Shown here one piece after another: positions 32,602-41,883 of a DNA stretch of 64,000 nt. The notes under the pieces are model-generated. The model searched no databases, had not been told where the DNA came from, and saw only the letters and a list, made by a program, of their open reading frames with translations. The stretch's first letter is position 1. Each line of letters begins with the position of its first letter. Source of the DNA: an uncultured Lachnospiraceae bacterium (GTDB lineage Bacteria > Bacillota > Clostridia > Lachnospirales > Lachnospiraceae); contig CAJTUC010000004.1 in the NCBI GenBank assembly GCA_910579395.1, forward strand, positions 1 through 64,000, in the 5' to 3' direction. A program made the position numbers and the translations under genes.

Positions 32602-34941
32602 ATGAAATTTAATCACGGCTGCTGGCTGTTAAAGGAGGGAATGGGCTGTTTTTCTCCTGCGCAGGTCTACTATGCCACCATCAAGGAAAAAGAAGTTTCG
32701 CTATGTGCACCGACTCATCCGGTCAACGACAGGGGCGCTACGCTGGGCGGCGCGAATCTGACGATACGCATTACCTCCCCGATGCCGGATGTTATCCGCG
32801 TACAGACCGACCATTATATGGGGACATGCCAAAAGAGCCCTGTTTTTGATTTAAATCTCGGTAATCCGCAGACCCTGCAGGTAGAAGATAACGAAGATAC
32901 GCTGACCGTTACAAGCGGCTCCCTTTCCCTTGAAATCGGCAAAAAAAGATGGTATATGCGCTACATCAGGGACGGCAGAGTCATTACCCAGAGCGCTCCA
33001 AGAGACCTCGCCATGATGAAAGCGAACTGGACCGGAGACTGTTTTGACCTGGAAGGCGACCTCCAGGATACCTGGATGCGCCAACAGTTGAGCATCGGTG
33101 TCGGTGAACTGCTGTACGGCACGGGCGAACGCTTCACGCCGTTTGTAAAGAACGGACAGACCGTGGAAATTTATAACGAAGACGGCGGCACGAGTACCGA
33201 ACAGTCTTACAAGAACATTCCTTTTTATCTTTCCAACAAAGGCTACGGCATTCTCGTGAACCACCCGGAAAAAGTTTCTTTCGAGTTTGCTACGGAAAAC
33301 GTGACCAAAGCCGCTTTCAGCGTCAAAGGCGGCAGCCTCGATTATTTCTTCTTCAACGGACCGACTATGAAAGAAGTCTTAATGAGGTATACCGACCTGA
33401 CCGGAAAGCCATCTTTACCGGCTCCCTGGACTTTCGGTCTGTGGCTCTCCACTTCTTTTACGACAAACTACGACGAGGAGACCGTCATGAGCTTTATCGA
33501 CGGTATGCTGGAGCGCGATATCCCGCTCCGCACCTTCCACTTCGACTGCTTCTGGATGAAAGGCTTTCACTGGAGCAGCTTCGTATGGGATGATGATGTA
33601 TTCCCCGACCCGGCGGGAATGCTGCAAAGAATCAAAGCCAAGGGCCTGAATATCTGCGTCTGGATCAATCCCTATATCGGCCAGGAATCCGTGCTTTTTG
33701 CGGAAGGCACGGAAAAAGGTTATTTCCTCAAGCGGCCAAACGGCGACGTATGGCAGTGGGATATGTGGCAGCCCGGCATGGCGCTCGTGGACTTCACCAA
33801 TCCCGCCGCATGTAAGTGGTTCCAGGACAAACTGGAAGTTCTTCTGGATATGGGAGTAGATTGTTTCAAAACAGATTTCGGGGAAAGGATTCCGGTCAAC
33901 TGCGTTTATTTTGACGGTTCCGACCCGGAAAAGATGCACAACTTTTACACTTACCTTTACAATCAGACCGTTTACGAATTATTGGAGAAAAAACGCGGCA
34001 ACGGCGAAGCGGTCCTGTTCGCACGCTCCGCGACTGTCGGCGGACAGAAATTCCCGGTACACTGGGGCGGCGACTGCTGGTCTGATTATGAATCGATGGA
34101 AGAAAGCCTGCGCGGCGGCCTTTCCCTGTTAATGTCAGGCTTCGGTTACTGGGCGCATGATATTGGCGGTTTTGAACATACCTCCACGGCAGATGTCTAC
34201 AAACGCTGGGTTGCGTTCGGCCTGCTTTCCTCCCACAGCCGCCTGCACGGCAGTCATTCTTACCGCGTTCCCTGGCTGTATGACGAAGAGGCGGTAGATG
34301 TTTTGAGAAGCTTCACCAAACTGAAAGCATCCCTGATGCCTTATTTATACAAAACGGCAATCGACACTTCCCGCACCGGCATACCGATGATGCGCAGCAT
34401 GGTGTTGGAATTTACGGAAGACCGGAACTGCCACTATCTGGATAAACAGTATATGCTGGGCGATGCGCTCTTAGTCGCTCCTGTTTTCAATGAGGAGAGC
34501 AAAGGCATTTTCTATCTGCCGAAAGGAAACTGGACGGACTTTTTTACAGGAGAAGTGATGGACGGCGGTACATGGATAGAAAAGGAATACGACTATCTGC
34601 ACCTTCCGCTCATGGTAAAAGAAAACAGCATTATTACTCTTGGCCGTGACGACAGGCCCGACTACGATTATGCGGATGATGTCGAAATCAGAATCTATGC
34701 TTTACAGGAAGGGCAGGAAGCCTCCACGATCATCTACAATATGCAGGGTGAAATCGACTTAAAGATTTCCGCAAAAAAGCTGGACGGGACAATTCTCCTG
34801 CAGACCGCTGCTTCCAAGCCTTACACCATCCGTCTCATCAATGTAACCGGCGTTTCGGCAACGGGCGCATCCACCAAAAAGGATGGAAACGACACGATCG
34901 TGATTCCCTCTGCGGACAGAATAGAAATCCGGCCGGAATAA
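32602..34941 (+). CDS. yicI: Alpha-xylosidase, family GH31 (YicI-like)
   Basis: Cytoplasmic alpha-xylosidase that removes xylose from isoprimeverose-type or xyloglucan oligosaccharides. From ATG 32602 (GGAGG upstream) it has 779 residues, close to YicI. The nucleophile is D425 in DCFKTDFGERIP, which matches the YicI-specific KTDFGE motif, and the acid/base lies in HWGGDCWSDYESM. The N-terminal beta-sandwich contains the conserved LYGTGERFTPFVKNGQ. The gene is directly after the AraC regulator, and its best functional partners are the ABC importer and GH3 across the divergent promoter. Confidence 0.94.
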   Translation: MKFNHGCWLLKEGMGCFSPAQVYYATIKEKEVSLCAPTHPVNDRGATLGGANLTIRITSPMPDVIRVQTDHYMGTCQKSPVFDLNLGNPQTLQVEDNEDTLTVTSGSLSLEIGKKRWYMRYIRDGRVITQSAPRDLAMMKANWTGDCFDLEGDLQDTWMRQQLSIGVGELLYGTGERFTPFVKNGQTVEIYNEDGGTSTEQSYKNIPFYLSNKGYGILVNHPEKVSFEFATENVTKAAFSVKGGSLDYFFFNGPTMKEVLMRYTDLTGKPSLPAPWTFGLWLSTSFTTNYDEETVMSFIDGMLERDIPLRTFHFDCFWMKGFHWSSFVWDDDVFPDPAGMLQRIKAKGLNICVWINPYIGQESVLFAEGTEKGYFLKRPNGDVWQWDMWQPGMALVDFTNPAACKWFQDKLEVLLDMGVDCFKTDFGERIPVNCVYFDGSDPEKMHNFYTYLYNQTVYELLEKKRGNGEAVLFARSATVGGQKFPVHWGGDCWSDYESMEESLRGGLSLLMSGFGYWAHDIGGFEHTSTADVYKRWVAFGLLSSHSRLHGSHSYRVPWLYDEEAVDVLRSFTKLKASLMPYLYKTAIDTSRTGIPMMRSMVLEFTEDRNCHYLDKQYMLGDALLVAPVFNEESKGIFYLPKGNWTDFFTGEVMDGGTWIEKEYDYLHLPLMVKENSIITLGRDDRPDYDYADDVEIRIYALQEGQEASTIIYNMQGEIDLKISAKKLDGTILLQTAASKPYTIRLINVTGVSATGASTKKDGNDTIVIPSADRIEIRPE

Positions 34942-34969
34942 AACTGAACCGTTCCGCATCTATAAGCAC

Positions 34970-35006
34970 AAAAACAGAGCCTGGCAAAAATGTCGGCTCT
35001 GTTTTA
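34970..35006 (+). terminator. Terminator of the alpha-xylosidase gene
   Basis: AAACAGAGCC and GGCTCTGTTTT pair with a 13-nt loop and run into TTTTATC about 30 bp after the stop codon. On the minus strand it could also help end transcription from the bactofilin operon. Confidence 0.8.
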
Positions 35007-35047
35007 TCTTCCACGGTTTTTATTATGTACTTTCCACTTCTCTGTTC

Positions 35048-35530
35048 TTAGTATTTCTTCTTCACATCCGAATTCGTATCCAATTCTGCGGGAGTACTGT
35101 TCTTGTCTTTGTTCTTGTCTTTGCTCTTATCCTTATCGAGCATGGATGCCATACTGTTATGTTCCGAGTTGGTCGTCATCGTACATCTGCCGTCGAAACA
35201 TGCATCTTCATCAACAACAAGAGAGCGCGCAGTAATATTGCCGACCAGCTTGCCCGTTGAAAGCAGCTCCAGCTTGCCATTTGCAATAATGTCTCCCTCC
35301 ACTTTACCGGAAATGATTACATTCTGAGAAGTAATATCTCCATTAATTTTTCCTTCCACACCAACAATGAGCAGCTCTTTACAGTTGCAGTTTCCGTTTA
35401 TCGTTCCGTCCACCCTGACAGACTCAGGCGTTTCGAAATGTCCGTCAAAAACGGCACCTGGGCCGATTACCGTACCGATTTTTGCTTTTAACTCCATTGC
35501 GTTATTTTTGTTCTTGTTCCGATTCATCAT
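35048..35530 (-). CDS. Bactofilin
   Basis: A polymer-forming cytoskeletal protein (DUF583). The 160 residues have a short basic N-terminus and a right-handed beta-helix made of regular repeats (GAVFDGHFETPESVRVDGTINGNCNCKELLIVGVEGKINGDITSQNVIISGKVEGDI...). A charged disordered tail contains repeated DKDKSKDKNKDKN. Start ATG 35530 behind GAGGAGGA. It lies 14 bp after a gene for a membrane-anchored, degenerate M23-like protein, the partnership known for bactofilins in other bacteria (an M23 peptidase next to the bactofilin gene). It may localise a cell-wall or spore-envelope activity. Confidence 0.94.
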   Translation of the reverse strand: MMNRNKNKNNAMELKAKIGTVIGPGAVFDGHFETPESVRVDGTINGNCNCKELLIVGVEGKINGDITSQNVIISGKVEGDIIANGKLELLSTGKLVGNITARSLVVDEDACFDGRCTMTTNSEHNSMASMLDKDKSKDKNKDKNSTPAELDTNSDVKKKY

Positions 35531-35544
35531 TTTAATTCCTCCTC

Positions 35545-36312
35545 TTATCCTTTCGCTTCTATGACAGTCAGCGGATCGATCGGTTCCTCTTCAAAAAGAA
35601 TCTGATAATCCAGCTGTGTCTCATCTGTAATAATTGTAAATAAAGTATCTCCGGCCTCGACCTGTGCCCCTTCACTCGCCTTCACTTCTGCGTCCTGACG
35701 GCACAAATAGCGTGTCTTATAGCCCTTTTCATGTTCCACCTCAACGATGATCGGGTAAGTGTCATCGGATGAAACGGTGATTACCGTACCCTTACCCGTT
35801 GCTACAATATTTCCTTCCTCATGTGTACTGATCGATAAGTATGGCTCTTCTTCCGAATAATTCGACAACAGACTGCTCGTGGACGACGACGGGTAACGCT
35901 TTGGAATTCCCGCATCCGATGCGGTTTCTGTCTCTTCCTCCGCTTCATCCCCTTCTCCTGTCTCCCCGATTTCTGTTTCCGCACTTTGACGCAGCGTTTC
36001 GTTTTCCTGTACGAGCGCCTGCATTTCGCTGTTCAGGCTTTCCTTTTCCGCCTCTAACTGCTGAACCAATTGTGTCTGAGATTCTAACTGCGCGCGCAGA
36101 TTATCCTGTCCGCCTCCCGGCAATGCTCCATGATAAAGCATCCATCCCAGCCAGCCGGCGCCGCCACAGATAACGAGTAATAAGAATATCAGCAAAAAGA
36201 GAATAAAGCGGGACGCAGTCTGTGAAATATTAATCTGCTTGTTCTTCTGCCCCGCATGGGAAATAAACAGTATGGAAAAGGATTCCTTATGGTTGTGTCC
36301 CTTACGTTTCAT
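35545..36312 (-). CDS. Membrane-anchored degenerate M23 (LytM-like) protein
   Basis: From ATG 36312 (GGGGGAAAG upstream) about 255 residues. A basic cytoplasmic N-terminus, one membrane segment (about 34-55), a coiled coil (about 75-110), an acidic linker, and a C-terminal LytM-type beta domain (about 165-250: GNIVATGKGTVITVSSDDTYPIIVEVEHEKGYKTRYLC...). The active-site positions are lost: the usual Y-x-H is YLC and the HLHFE segment is DYQILFE. It is thus a probable pseudo-hydrolase that may regulate another enzyme or anchor the bactofilin. It is the first gene of a two-gene operon. Confidence 0.85.
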   Translation of the reverse strand: MKRKGHNHKESFSILFISHAGQKNKQINISQTASRFILFLLIFLLLVICGGAGWLGWMLYHGALPGGGQDNLRAQLESQTQLVQQLEAEKESLNSEMQALVQENETLRQSAETEIGETGEGDEAEEETETASDAGIPKRYPSSSTSSLLSNYSEEEPYLSISTHEEGNIVATGKGTVITVSSDDTYPIIVEVEHEKGYKTRYLCRQDAEVKASEGAQVEAGDTLFTIITDETQLDYQILFEEEPIDPLTVIEAKG

Positions 36313-36392
36313 ATTCTTTCCCCCTATTAGCTCGAAAAAGCTGAGCAAGATTCCTGTATTATCATATCATATGTTTTAACAAAAGTAAAAGG

Positions 36393-36431
36393 AAAAAGCG
36401 CAAGCCGACCATTATAAGCCAGTCAGCCTGC
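36393..36431 (-). terminator. Terminator of the sipL-like gene
   Basis: Minus strand: GCAGGCTGAC pairs with GTCGGCTTGC (two G-T pairs) around a 12-nt loop and is followed by GCTTTTTCCTTTTA. It starts about 40 bp after the stop. Confidence 0.7.
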
Positions 36432-36472
36432 ACTCTGTGAACCTGTTTAACCGGATTCCGGTAACACTTTTC

Positions 36473-38029
36473 TCAGGAAACCCCTTTCACGACCAGGATT
36501 TTATCCCCCGCTTTTATCTCTTCGGAAACCAGTTCATTGACTTCTTTCAACTGCGCAATCGACACATAATACTTCTTACCGATGTCCCAAAGTGTATCTC
36601 CCGTTCCCGCAATGTAGATAACGATGCCGGGAAGCTCGCTGATCTTATTCATATCCAGCTCCTCTACCTTGATATCCGTAACGAAACTGGCTTTTTTGGA
36701 TGTAAAGACTAGGGCTTCAAAATTCAATGCTGCCTTGATGTCCAGCTCATCGCTGTCCAGCATCGTAACGAGAAGCTGTTCCAGATTCCAGTGAATATGA
36801 TAAACACAGGATGATTCAATCCCCGGCACATCGATGAAATGCTTAAAGGGCAGGGAACTTTTCGTTGCATACAGCGTATTTTGTCCGTTAGTGCAAAGAT
36901 AAACCGTCATAACATGCAGCGTGCCGCTTATGGAAATACCGTTCTCCTCAATGGATTGTTCTTCTACCTGAATCTCTCCCTCGTTATGCAGCAGCTGGTA
37001 GATGTGCATTTCCGTGTTCTGAATTCTCGCATGGTCCGCCACCTTACACTTTCCGCTGCTATGCAGCAACAGACCCTTCAACGAGACTTCTGTCGTCACC
37101 GCTTCAATTTCTTTGGACACCCCATAAATATCCGACAATACTTCCAGATTTTCTTCTTCATAAAGGCGAATCTCCAGATCGAGCACATTTTCCACACAGA
37201 AAACTCTTTCCTCTCCGTCAAAATCCGGTTTTACCTCTACACTGCACTGAGAGGTGGTATAACGGATATCCGGCACCATATTTTCCCGGCATCCGTGGCA
37301 TTCTATCATACCGCTGAAAGGTACCGTGTTTTCATACCAGAGGGTCTTGTCGTTATCTCCCTCCCCTTCATACAGGAAAAAGGCTTTCATTTCGCCCTGC
37401 AATGCGATTTTTTCATCCAGCGCACGGAATTCTATGTTGTTCAGCGAAATGCTGTGCCAGATGATCTGAAAAGCATTCGGCAGATTGCTCGGCAGTTCCA
37501 TCTCTTCCTTGATACGGAAAATGTCTTTTTTGTTGACAGCCATCTGTAATAACGGGTAAATCTGTTTGCGATACTCGACAGGCTCCTCATGATAAATATC
37601 CACCGCCGCCTCCTGCTCCAGTTTTTCTTCCAGTTCCAGATCAAAGGAAATCATCGCCTGAACGCTCATTTTTCGGGAATTGATCAGGCCGACTGTCAAA
37701 TCTTCAATAACCCAGGAAGACAGCACCGTATCACCGTTATGAACCCCCTCCATGTTGATTTTTTCTTCCAGCGGCAGTTCTGCCTGCATACTGGCACACA
37801 TACCCTCCTCTTCCGTCAGATACAGCATCTGCACCTGCAGCCTGCCTTTCAGATTGACACGGTCGTCACCCACACGGATTTCATCCATGATGACATCCCC
37901 TTTGACAGCAATCAGATGACTGGCATCCGGTCTGTTATCCGATATATTTACATCCTCTTCCAACACCATCTGGGTTCCGGCTTTGCTGGCAACACGGTCC
38001 ATATGTATCTTCTTTTTCACTAATTCCAC
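36473..38029 (-). CDS. sipL: SipL-like spore-envelope morphogenetic protein (DUF3794 + LysM)
   Basis: A 518-residue protein with repeated DUF3794/SPOCS domains over about residues 20-455 and a C-terminal LysM domain (about 470-515: YIAGTGDTLWDIGKKYYVSIAQLKEVNELVSEEIKAGDKILVV). In Clostridioides difficile SipL, a sigma-E-controlled protein of almost identical length and layout, binds SpoIVA through LysM to attach the spore coat. Start GTG 38029 with GGAGGG 6-7 nt upstream inside a hairpin arm. It is preceded by a consensus sigma-E promoter, which supports mother-cell expression. Confidence 0.92.
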   Translation of the reverse strand: MELVKKKIHMDRVASKAGTQMVLEEDVNISDNRPDASHLIAVKGDVIMDEIRVGDDRVNLKGRLQVQMLYLTEEEGMCASMQAELPLEEKINMEGVHNGDTVLSSWVIEDLTVGLINSRKMSVQAMISFDLELEEKLEQEAAVDIYHEEPVEYRKQIYPLLQMAVNKKDIFRIKEEMELPSNLPNAFQIIWHSISLNNIEFRALDEKIALQGEMKAFFLYEGEGDNDKTLWYENTVPFSGMIECHGCRENMVPDIRYTTSQCSVEVKPDFDGEERVFCVENVLDLEIRLYEEENLEVLSDIYGVSKEIEAVTTEVSLKGLLLHSSGKCKVADHARIQNTEMHIYQLLHNEGEIQVEEQSIEENGISISGTLHVMTVYLCTNGQNTLYATKSSLPFKHFIDVPGIESSCVYHIHWNLEQLLVTMLDSDELDIKAALNFEALVFTSKKASFVTDIKVEELDMNKISELPGIVIYIAGTGDTLWDIGKKYYVSIAQLKEVNELVSEEIKAGDKILVVKGVS

Positions 38030-38034
38030 AAAAA

Positions 38035-38087
38035 TCCCTCCATGCGTATACTTATTGTATTGTATGCCGCATGGAGGGAATATATGA
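38035..38087 (-). promoter_or_regulatory. Sigma-E promoter of sipL inside the pyrD terminator hairpin
   Basis: Minus strand: -35 TCATATA (38087-38081), a 14-nt spacer and -10 CATACAAT (38066-38059). A perfect 12-bp stem, TCCCTCCATGCG (38079-38068) with CGCATGGAGGGA (38046-38035), encloses the -10 in its loop and is followed by TTTTTG, so it is also a good terminator for the upstream pyr operon. The GGAGGG Shine-Dalgarno of sipL is part of the 3' arm. RNA started at the sigma-E site would contain only that arm and stay open. Confidence 0.85.
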
Positions 38088-38102
38088 CTATCATTTACCC
38101 GG

Positions 38103-39011
38103 TCATTCCCTTTCTACCGCCCCTATCAATTCCTTCACATCCTCTGTTCCGGTCTGCCTCATATAGGCCTCAATTCCTTCTATGACCTCCACCGTCGCGT
38201 AAGGATTGACAAAATTCATTGCACCGACCGCTACCGCCGTCGCACCTGCCAGAAGAAACTCGATGGCATCCTCAGCCGTCGCAATGCCGCCCATACCGAT
38301 GATCGGGATTTTTACTGCCTGCGCAGCCTGATAGACCATCCGGACAGCCACCGGCTTGATGGCAGGACCGGAAAGTCCGCCGGTCTTATTGGCAAGGACA
38401 AATTTTCTGCGGTAGACATCAATTTTCATTCCCGTAATCGTATTGATCATGGAAAGCGCATCCGCACCCGCCGCTTCCGCCGCTTTCGCCATTTCTGCAA
38501 TATCCGTCACATTAGGACTGAGCTTCATGATAACGGGCTGTTTCGCCTTTTTCCTGATCTGGGAAGTAATATCGTACAAAGCATCCGTTTGCTGGCCAAA
38601 TGCAATCGCGCCTTCTTTGACATTCGGACAGGATACGTTGATTTCCAGCATATCGACAGCCTCGTCTCCGAGCCGCTCCACCACTTCCAGATAGTCTTCC
38701 ACCGTCTTACCACAGATATTGACGATCACCTTTGTATCGTACTGTTTCAGGAAGGGAAGGTCTCTTTCAATCAGAACATCAACGCCCGGATTCTGTAACC
38801 CGATAGCATTCAGCATCCCGCCGTAGACTTCCGCCACTCTGGGCGTCGGATTGCCAGGCCATGGCACATTGGCGACTCCTTTTGTCACAACTGCACCCAA
38901 TCTGTTCAAATCCACAAATTCACCATATTCCATACCGGAGCCAAAAGTGCCCGAAGCCGTCATGACCGGATTGTTTAATGTAACGCCTGCGATCGTAACT
39001 TTCGTATTCAT
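38103..39011 (-). CDS. pyrD: Dihydroorotate dehydrogenase B, catalytic subunit
   Basis: Oxidises dihydroorotate to orotate with FMN, passing electrons to PyrK and NAD. The 302-residue class 1B enzyme has PVMTASGTFGSGMEY near the N-terminus, the catalytic cysteine in INVSCPNVKEG, and the FMN phosphate region IIGMGGIATAEDAIEFLLAGATAV. Its start overlaps the pyrK stop by one base (TGATG). Last gene of pyrC-pyrK-pyrD; its terminator hairpin doubles as the sipL promoter region. Confidence 0.96.
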   Translation of the reverse strand: MNTKVTIAGVTLNNPVMTASGTFGSGMEYGEFVDLNRLGAVVTKGVANVPWPGNPTPRVAEVYGGMLNAIGLQNPGVDVLIERDLPFLKQYDTKVIVNICGKTVEDYLEVVERLGDEAVDMLEINVSCPNVKEGAIAFGQQTDALYDITSQIRKKAKQPVIMKLSPNVTDIAEMAKAAEAAGADALSMINTITGMKIDVYRRKFVLANKTGGLSGPAIKPVAVRMVYQAAQAVKIPIIGMGGIATAEDAIEFLLAGATAVAVGAMNFVNPYATVEVIEGIEAYMRQTGTEDVKELIGAVERE

Positions 39012-39787
39012 CAGATATCCACCTCTTTTGCTTCAAATACCGGACCGTCCGTACAAATGCGCGCATTGTGCACATGCGAATGATGGTCCACCTCCTTTGT
39101 CTTACAGACACAGCCAAGGCATGCACCGACGCCGCAGGCCATCCGCTCTTCCAACGATAAATATGCTTCGATCCCGTTTTCTTCAGCATACTGTTTAATC
39201 GCCCGCAGCATCGGCATCGGCCCGCAGGCCATAATGACTTCCGCTTTCAGTCCGTTTTCACGGATGGCATCCATTACGTTGCCCCGGCATCCCACGCTGC
39301 CGTCCTCCGTTGCGATATATACTGTTCCGTTCTGCCGCAGTTCTTCTGCCAGAAACAGGTCCTGATTCCGATAACCCAAAATAATCTGTTTATCGGCCTG
39401 CAGTTCTTTCGCGAGCTGTAACATCGGCGGAATGCCAATCCCTCCGCCCATCAGGAATACCTTTTTTCCCTGTGCTTTCTCTAGCGGAAAGCCGTTTCCC
39501 AAAACACCCAGAACGGATACTTCATCATTCTCCCGCCAGGCGGAAAATTCTCTCGTCCCTCTTCCGGCGATGCGGTATACAAGGCGCAGCCTGTTCTGCT
39601 CTCTGTCTGCCTCACAAATACTGATCGGGCGCGGTAACAATGTGTCCGCACTCTTCGGATAGACTGCAACGAACTGTCCCGGATGCGCATCCGATGCAAG
39701 CTCCGTTTCCATCCATAGATCAAAAATCTGCGGTGCCGCCTCTTTCTGCGATACAATCCTCGCCGTTATTTTCTTCTTCTGTGACAT
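39011..39787 (-). CDS. pyrK: Dihydroorotate dehydrogenase B, electron-transfer subunit
   Basis: The 258-residue FAD/[2Fe-2S] partner of PyrD. The N-terminal FAD domain has LLPRPISICEAD, and the NAD domain has VFLMGGGIGIPPMLQLAKEL. The cluster cysteines lie in the C-terminal MACGVGACLGCVCKT and later ICTDGPVF. It joins pyrD through a one-base overlap and follows pyrC by 24 bp. Confidence 0.96.
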   Translation of the reverse strand: MSQKKKITARIVSQKEAAPQIFDLWMETELASDAHPGQFVAVYPKSADTLLPRPISICEADREQNRLRLVYRIAGRGTREFSAWRENDEVSVLGVLGNGFPLEKAQGKKVFLMGGGIGIPPMLQLAKELQADKQIILGYRNQDLFLAEELRQNGTVYIATEDGSVGCRGNVMDAIRENGLKAEVIMACGPMPMLRAIKQYAEENGIEAYLSLEERMACGVGACLGCVCKTKEVDHHSHVHNARICTDGPVFEAKEVDI

Positions 39788-39811
39788 ATCATATCCTGCC
39801 TTTCTTTTACC

Positions 39812-41203
39812 TTACGAACGCTGGGCCGACGCTGACAGCACCCTGGCGCCAGATTCGCGATAGACTATTTTTCCCCCGCATATGGTGCAGGTAACAACAC
39901 CCGGCATTTTTTCTCCGATAAAAGGAGAATTCGCCGCTTTCGATGCAAATTTCTCTTTTTCCACCCGCCAAACGGCATCTTTATCGAAGATCACCAGATC
40001 CGCAGGGCCGCCCTCGGCCAGATAGCCCGCATCCAGACGATATAAGCCGGCAGGTGAAAGACTCATCTTTTCAAGCAGCTTACACACGGTAAGGTATCCC
40101 GGTTCGACCAGTTCCCTGATGCCAAGGGACAATGCCGTTTCCAGTCCGATGATACCGCTCGGCGCCTCGGTGATCGGTTTTTCTTTTTCTTCCGCACTGT
40201 GCGGTGCGTGGTCGGTGGCGATCATATCGATCGTATCGTCCTGCAAGCCTCTGATAATTGCCTGCCGGTCCGCTTCTTCCCGGAGCGGGGGATTCATTTT
40301 GGCGAGTGTCCCGTGCTCGATTGCCGCCTCCTCCGTCAGTGTAAAATGATGCGGGGTGGCTTCCGCGAAAATATGCCCGCTCTTCCTTTTCGCCTGCCTG
40401 ACCAGTTCTACCGCCTCTTTCGTGCTGATATGCTGAATCGAAAGGTCAGCCCCTTCCTCCTGTGCAAGCCGGATATCCCGTTCCACCATGTTGATTTCCG
40501 CTTCTCTGGGAGAACCGCCGATTCCATAATAAGCTGAAGCTTTTCCGGTGTTAATGCCATTATTCGTAATGTAGGCCGGATCTTCTTCATGAAGACTGAC
40601 CGGCATATGAAGCTTTGCCGCCCGGCGCAGTGCTTCCCGTAAAATTTCTTCATTCAAGATTGGAATCCCATCATCCGTAAAGCCGATGGCTCCCGTCTTG
40701 CTCAACACTTCCATATCCACCAATTCCTGCCCCTTCATGCCCATTGTCACATTGGCGCAGGTATACACATGAAGCCCCGTCTCTCTGCCTTTTTCCAGAA
40801 TATAGGACAGGGTTTCCCGGTTATCAACCGGCGGCTTCGTATTTGCCATCAGCACAACGGATGTAAAACCTCCTTTCACTGCCGCTGCCGCACCGCTCAT
40901 AATATCTTCCTTATAGGTAAAGCCAGGATCCCTGAAATGTACATGAACGTCTACAAGCCCCGGCGCAATGATCTGACCGGCCGCATCAATCCGCTCAATC
41001 TGCCCTTTTGCTGCTTCTGCACCGTTTTGCTCCTTCTTCGCATCGCTCCACTCCTCCGGCAGTCCGGCCTGCCGAAGCAGTTCAGAGAGCGGGATTCCCT
41101 GCTCTGCCATCGCCGCAATCTTATCTTCCTGAATCAAAATGTCCCGATAACCCTCGAATTGCGTTTTCGGGTCTATTACATATCCATTTGTAATATAAAT
41201 CAT
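39812..41203 (-). CDS. pyrC: Dihydroorotase
   Basis: Cyclises carbamoyl-aspartate to dihydroorotate. A 463-residue class I amidohydrolase with the zinc motif DVHVHFRDPGFTYKEDI, the second metal region SLHEEDP, the histidine segment SIQHIST, and the catalytic aspartate in IATDHAPHSAEEK. First gene of the pyr operon in this window; pyrE, pyrF and the carbamoyl-phosphate genes are not here. The leader has a weak ACAGG...CCTGT hairpin but no clear PyrR attenuator. Confidence 0.96.
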   Translation of the reverse strand: MIYITNGYVIDPKTQFEGYRDILIQEDKIAAMAEQGIPLSELLRQAGLPEEWSDAKKEQNGAEAAKGQIERIDAAGQIIAPGLVDVHVHFRDPGFTYKEDIMSGAAAAVKGGFTSVVLMANTKPPVDNRETLSYILEKGRETGLHVYTCANVTMGMKGQELVDMEVLSKTGAIGFTDDGIPILNEEILREALRRAAKLHMPVSLHEEDPAYITNNGINTGKASAYYGIGGSPREAEINMVERDIRLAQEEGADLSIQHISTKEAVELVRQAKRKSGHIFAEATPHHFTLTEEAAIEHGTLAKMNPPLREEADRQAIIRGLQDDTIDMIATDHAPHSAEEKEKPITEAPSGIIGLETALSLGIRELVEPGYLTVCKLLEKMSLSPAGLYRLDAGYLAEGGPADLVIFDKDAVWRVEKEKFASKAANSPFIGEKMPGVVTCTICGGKIVYRESGARVLSASAQRS

Positions 41204-41346
41204 CCGATATCCTTCTCTTTCTCACACAGGTTCCTGTAAAAAGTATGCCTGTTTCCGCTTTTTCTATTAGTTTATCACAAATTTCAGGCATGCTCTACCA
41301 TCTTTTCGGCCGACATCACTTTTAAAGCTGTTTCCGATGCCGCTTT

Positions 41347-41766
41347 TCAGTCAAAAACAACGGATTTATTCACATTTTCCGTTTTGATCACGACATATGG
41401 ATAAGTCGGCGTCAATTTTCCTTTTTCCTCCGGGCCCGGCCCTATCAGATTTGTGTCAATATAAACCGCATTTCCCGTTTCGTACAATTCATTGACTGCA
41501 ATGCTGTATCCCGCAGTCTCCTGCTCCCCATAACCGACGCCGATATAAAGAAATCCCTGATCCTGAAAAGTTATTTTGAACGGAGACGCCTTTTTTTCCT
41601 CAATCATAGAAAGCAGTTCTTCCGGCAGTTTATCCTCCGCGATAACGGTAAAATCCAAATCCTTCACTTTCTCCATCGGGTCTTGTTTTGCGCCGCACGC
41701 AATCACGCTCGCACAAAGTACACATACAAGCAGAACACTGAGCAGCCTCTTTTCCAATTCATTCAT
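41347..41766 (-). CDS. PrcB-like lipoprotein
   Basis: About 139 residues from ATG 41766 (AGGAAA upstream). A lipoprotein signal (LLSVLLVCVLCASVIAC) anchors it outside the membrane. The mature part resembles the PrcB_C/protease-complex domain (ITFQDQGFLYIGVGYGEQETAGYSIAVNELYETGNAVYIDTNLIGP...YPYVVIKT). The family's role is poorly defined; it may be an extracellular inhibitor or accessory of proteases. It converges on nothing and is divergent from plsC across a tandem repeat array. Confidence 0.8.
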   Translation of the reverse strand: MNELEKRLLSVLLVCVLCASVIACGAKQDPMEKVKDLDFTVIAEDKLPEELLSMIEEKKASPFKITFQDQGFLYIGVGYGEQETAGYSIAVNELYETGNAVYIDTNLIGPGPEEKGKLTPTYPYVVIKTENVNKSVVFD

Positions 41767-41883
41767 CGTAGTACTATTTCCTTTCCATGCCAGCCATTGG
41801 CGATGCATCTATGTTATTAATAATTTATTAGTAAAACGGAAAGTGTATTCCTATTGATTAAAAAAGCACAATCCTATATAATA

